From: Sulfolobaceae archaeon
GTDB taxonomy: Archaea; Thermoproteota; Thermoprotei_A; Sulfolobales; Sulfolobaceae
DNA: 64,000 nucleotides
Direction: 5' to 3'
Assembly: GCA_026627305.1 (NCBI GenBank)
Contig: JAPNVD010000008.1
Location: 1 to 64,000, forward strand
Positions 63,726 to 64,000 of this stretch are shown piece after piece. A program made the position numbers and the translations under genes. The notes beneath the pieces were generated by a model. That model ran no database searches and was not told where the DNA came from. It was given only the letters and a program-made list of their open reading frames with translations. Position 1 is the first letter of the stretch; every line of letters begins with the position of its first letter.

Positions 63726-64000
63726 ATGAAGTATTGGTATGTGGTTTTTCTCTCTTCGGCGGCATTTTTTATGAGTTATTTTAGCAGGATTACCTGGAGT
63801 ATTGTATCCTCTTACAGTACGCTAAAGCCCACTATTCAAGAAGATAGCATAATATTTTCACTATTCTTTATAGGTTATATTGTAGTACAAATACCTGCAG
63901 GAGTGCTCTCTGACATGTTCTCACCAGCAAAGATATCGATTATGTCGTTATCCTTCTTATCCCTTTCACTTTTCCTCTCTGGCATAGCAAATAGTATAAA
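63726..64000 (+). CDS. MFS transporter, N-terminal part (cut by window end)
   Basis: From ATG 63726 the frame stays open to the window end. The 91 residues seen begin KYWYVVFLSSAAFFMSYFSR, continue with IFSLFFIGYIVVQIPAGVLSDMF (helix 2 and the start of motif A, G-x-L-S-D) and a third hydrophobic helix. This is the start of a major facilitator family carrier of the anion:cation/sugar-porter or ACS type. The rest is outside the window, so substrate and length are unknown. Confidence 0.8.
   Translation, partial: MKYWYVVFLSSAAFFMSYFSRITWSIVSSYSTLKPTIQEDSIIFSLFFIGYIVVQIPAGVLSDMFSPAKISIMSLSFLSLSLFLSGIANSI

Overview
The window is chromosomal DNA of a hyperthermoacidophilic archaeon of the Sulfolobales, most likely the genus Saccharolobus (Sulfolobus solfataricus / S. 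islandicus group). The evidence is the AT-rich, densely packed genome; the many leaderless genes whose start codon lies about 26 bases below a TATA box; and the family content: a gamma-alpha fused 2-oxoacid:ferredoxin oxidoreductase, archaeal PP1 phosphatase, NucS, Hel308, a RadA paralogue next to a small PTP phosphatase, three Bcp-type peroxiredoxins, a cytochrome bd-like CydA/CydA' pair, and C/D box guide RNAs. I saw no insertion sequence, integrase, CRISPR array or provirus. The species assignment rests on remembered gene order and was not tested by a search.

Layout. 0-12 kb: ferredoxin-linked central metabolism (2-oxoacid oxidoreductase alpha and partial beta, a DsrE-like protein, a GltD-like flavoprotein), DedA, an SDR protein, acetyl-CoA synthetase, photolyase, an orphan molybdenum hydroxylase large subunit and NucS. 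12-20 kb: tRNA-Lys(UUU), a CBS protein, an MFS carrier coupled to a Cys-less TenA paralogue, a dUTPase/dCTP deaminase-type protein, a stalked surface protein, an SLC13-type carrier and PP1-arch. 20-31 kb: NcsA-type tRNA thiolation enzyme, an SSS/DUF3311 symporter pair, a Sir2-SfsA-DUF929 operon, a second TenA with the catalytic Cys, a peroxiredoxin, small proteins, an EVE protein, and four C/D box guide RNA candidates between 19.8 and 29.7 kb. 31-41 kb: an APC permease, a molybdopterin oxidoreductase, a NitT/TauT-type ABC transporter with a disrupted start, Hel308, and an RHH-PiT-PhoU-like phosphate locus. 41-47 kb: DUF763, phosphoesterases, 1-Cys peroxiredoxin, nicotinamidase, endonuclease V, PTP and the RadA paralogue. 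47-53 kb: a PadR-controlled ABC exporter, a NicO-like membrane protein, and a GNAT acyltransferase coupled to an enolase-superfamily enzyme. 53-64 kb: the bd oxidase pair, a beta-lactamase-fold hydrolase, aldo/keto reductase, two MFS carriers (one cut by the window end), a C-x4-C peroxiredoxin, an M20 peptidase and an SQR-like flavoprotein.

The most noteworthy items are the set of C/D box guide RNAs that fill the few real gaps and are not protein-coding (two of them flank and run antisense to a small basic protein gene); the ABC ATPase whose Shine-Dalgarno-led TTG start is one base out of frame with the gene body; a 10-bp inverted repeat across the nucS start; a perfect palindrome ahead of the PadR regulator; and the GNAT plus enolase-superfamily pair that suggests N-acyl amino acid racemisation. 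No gap longer than about 300 bases lacks a feature.
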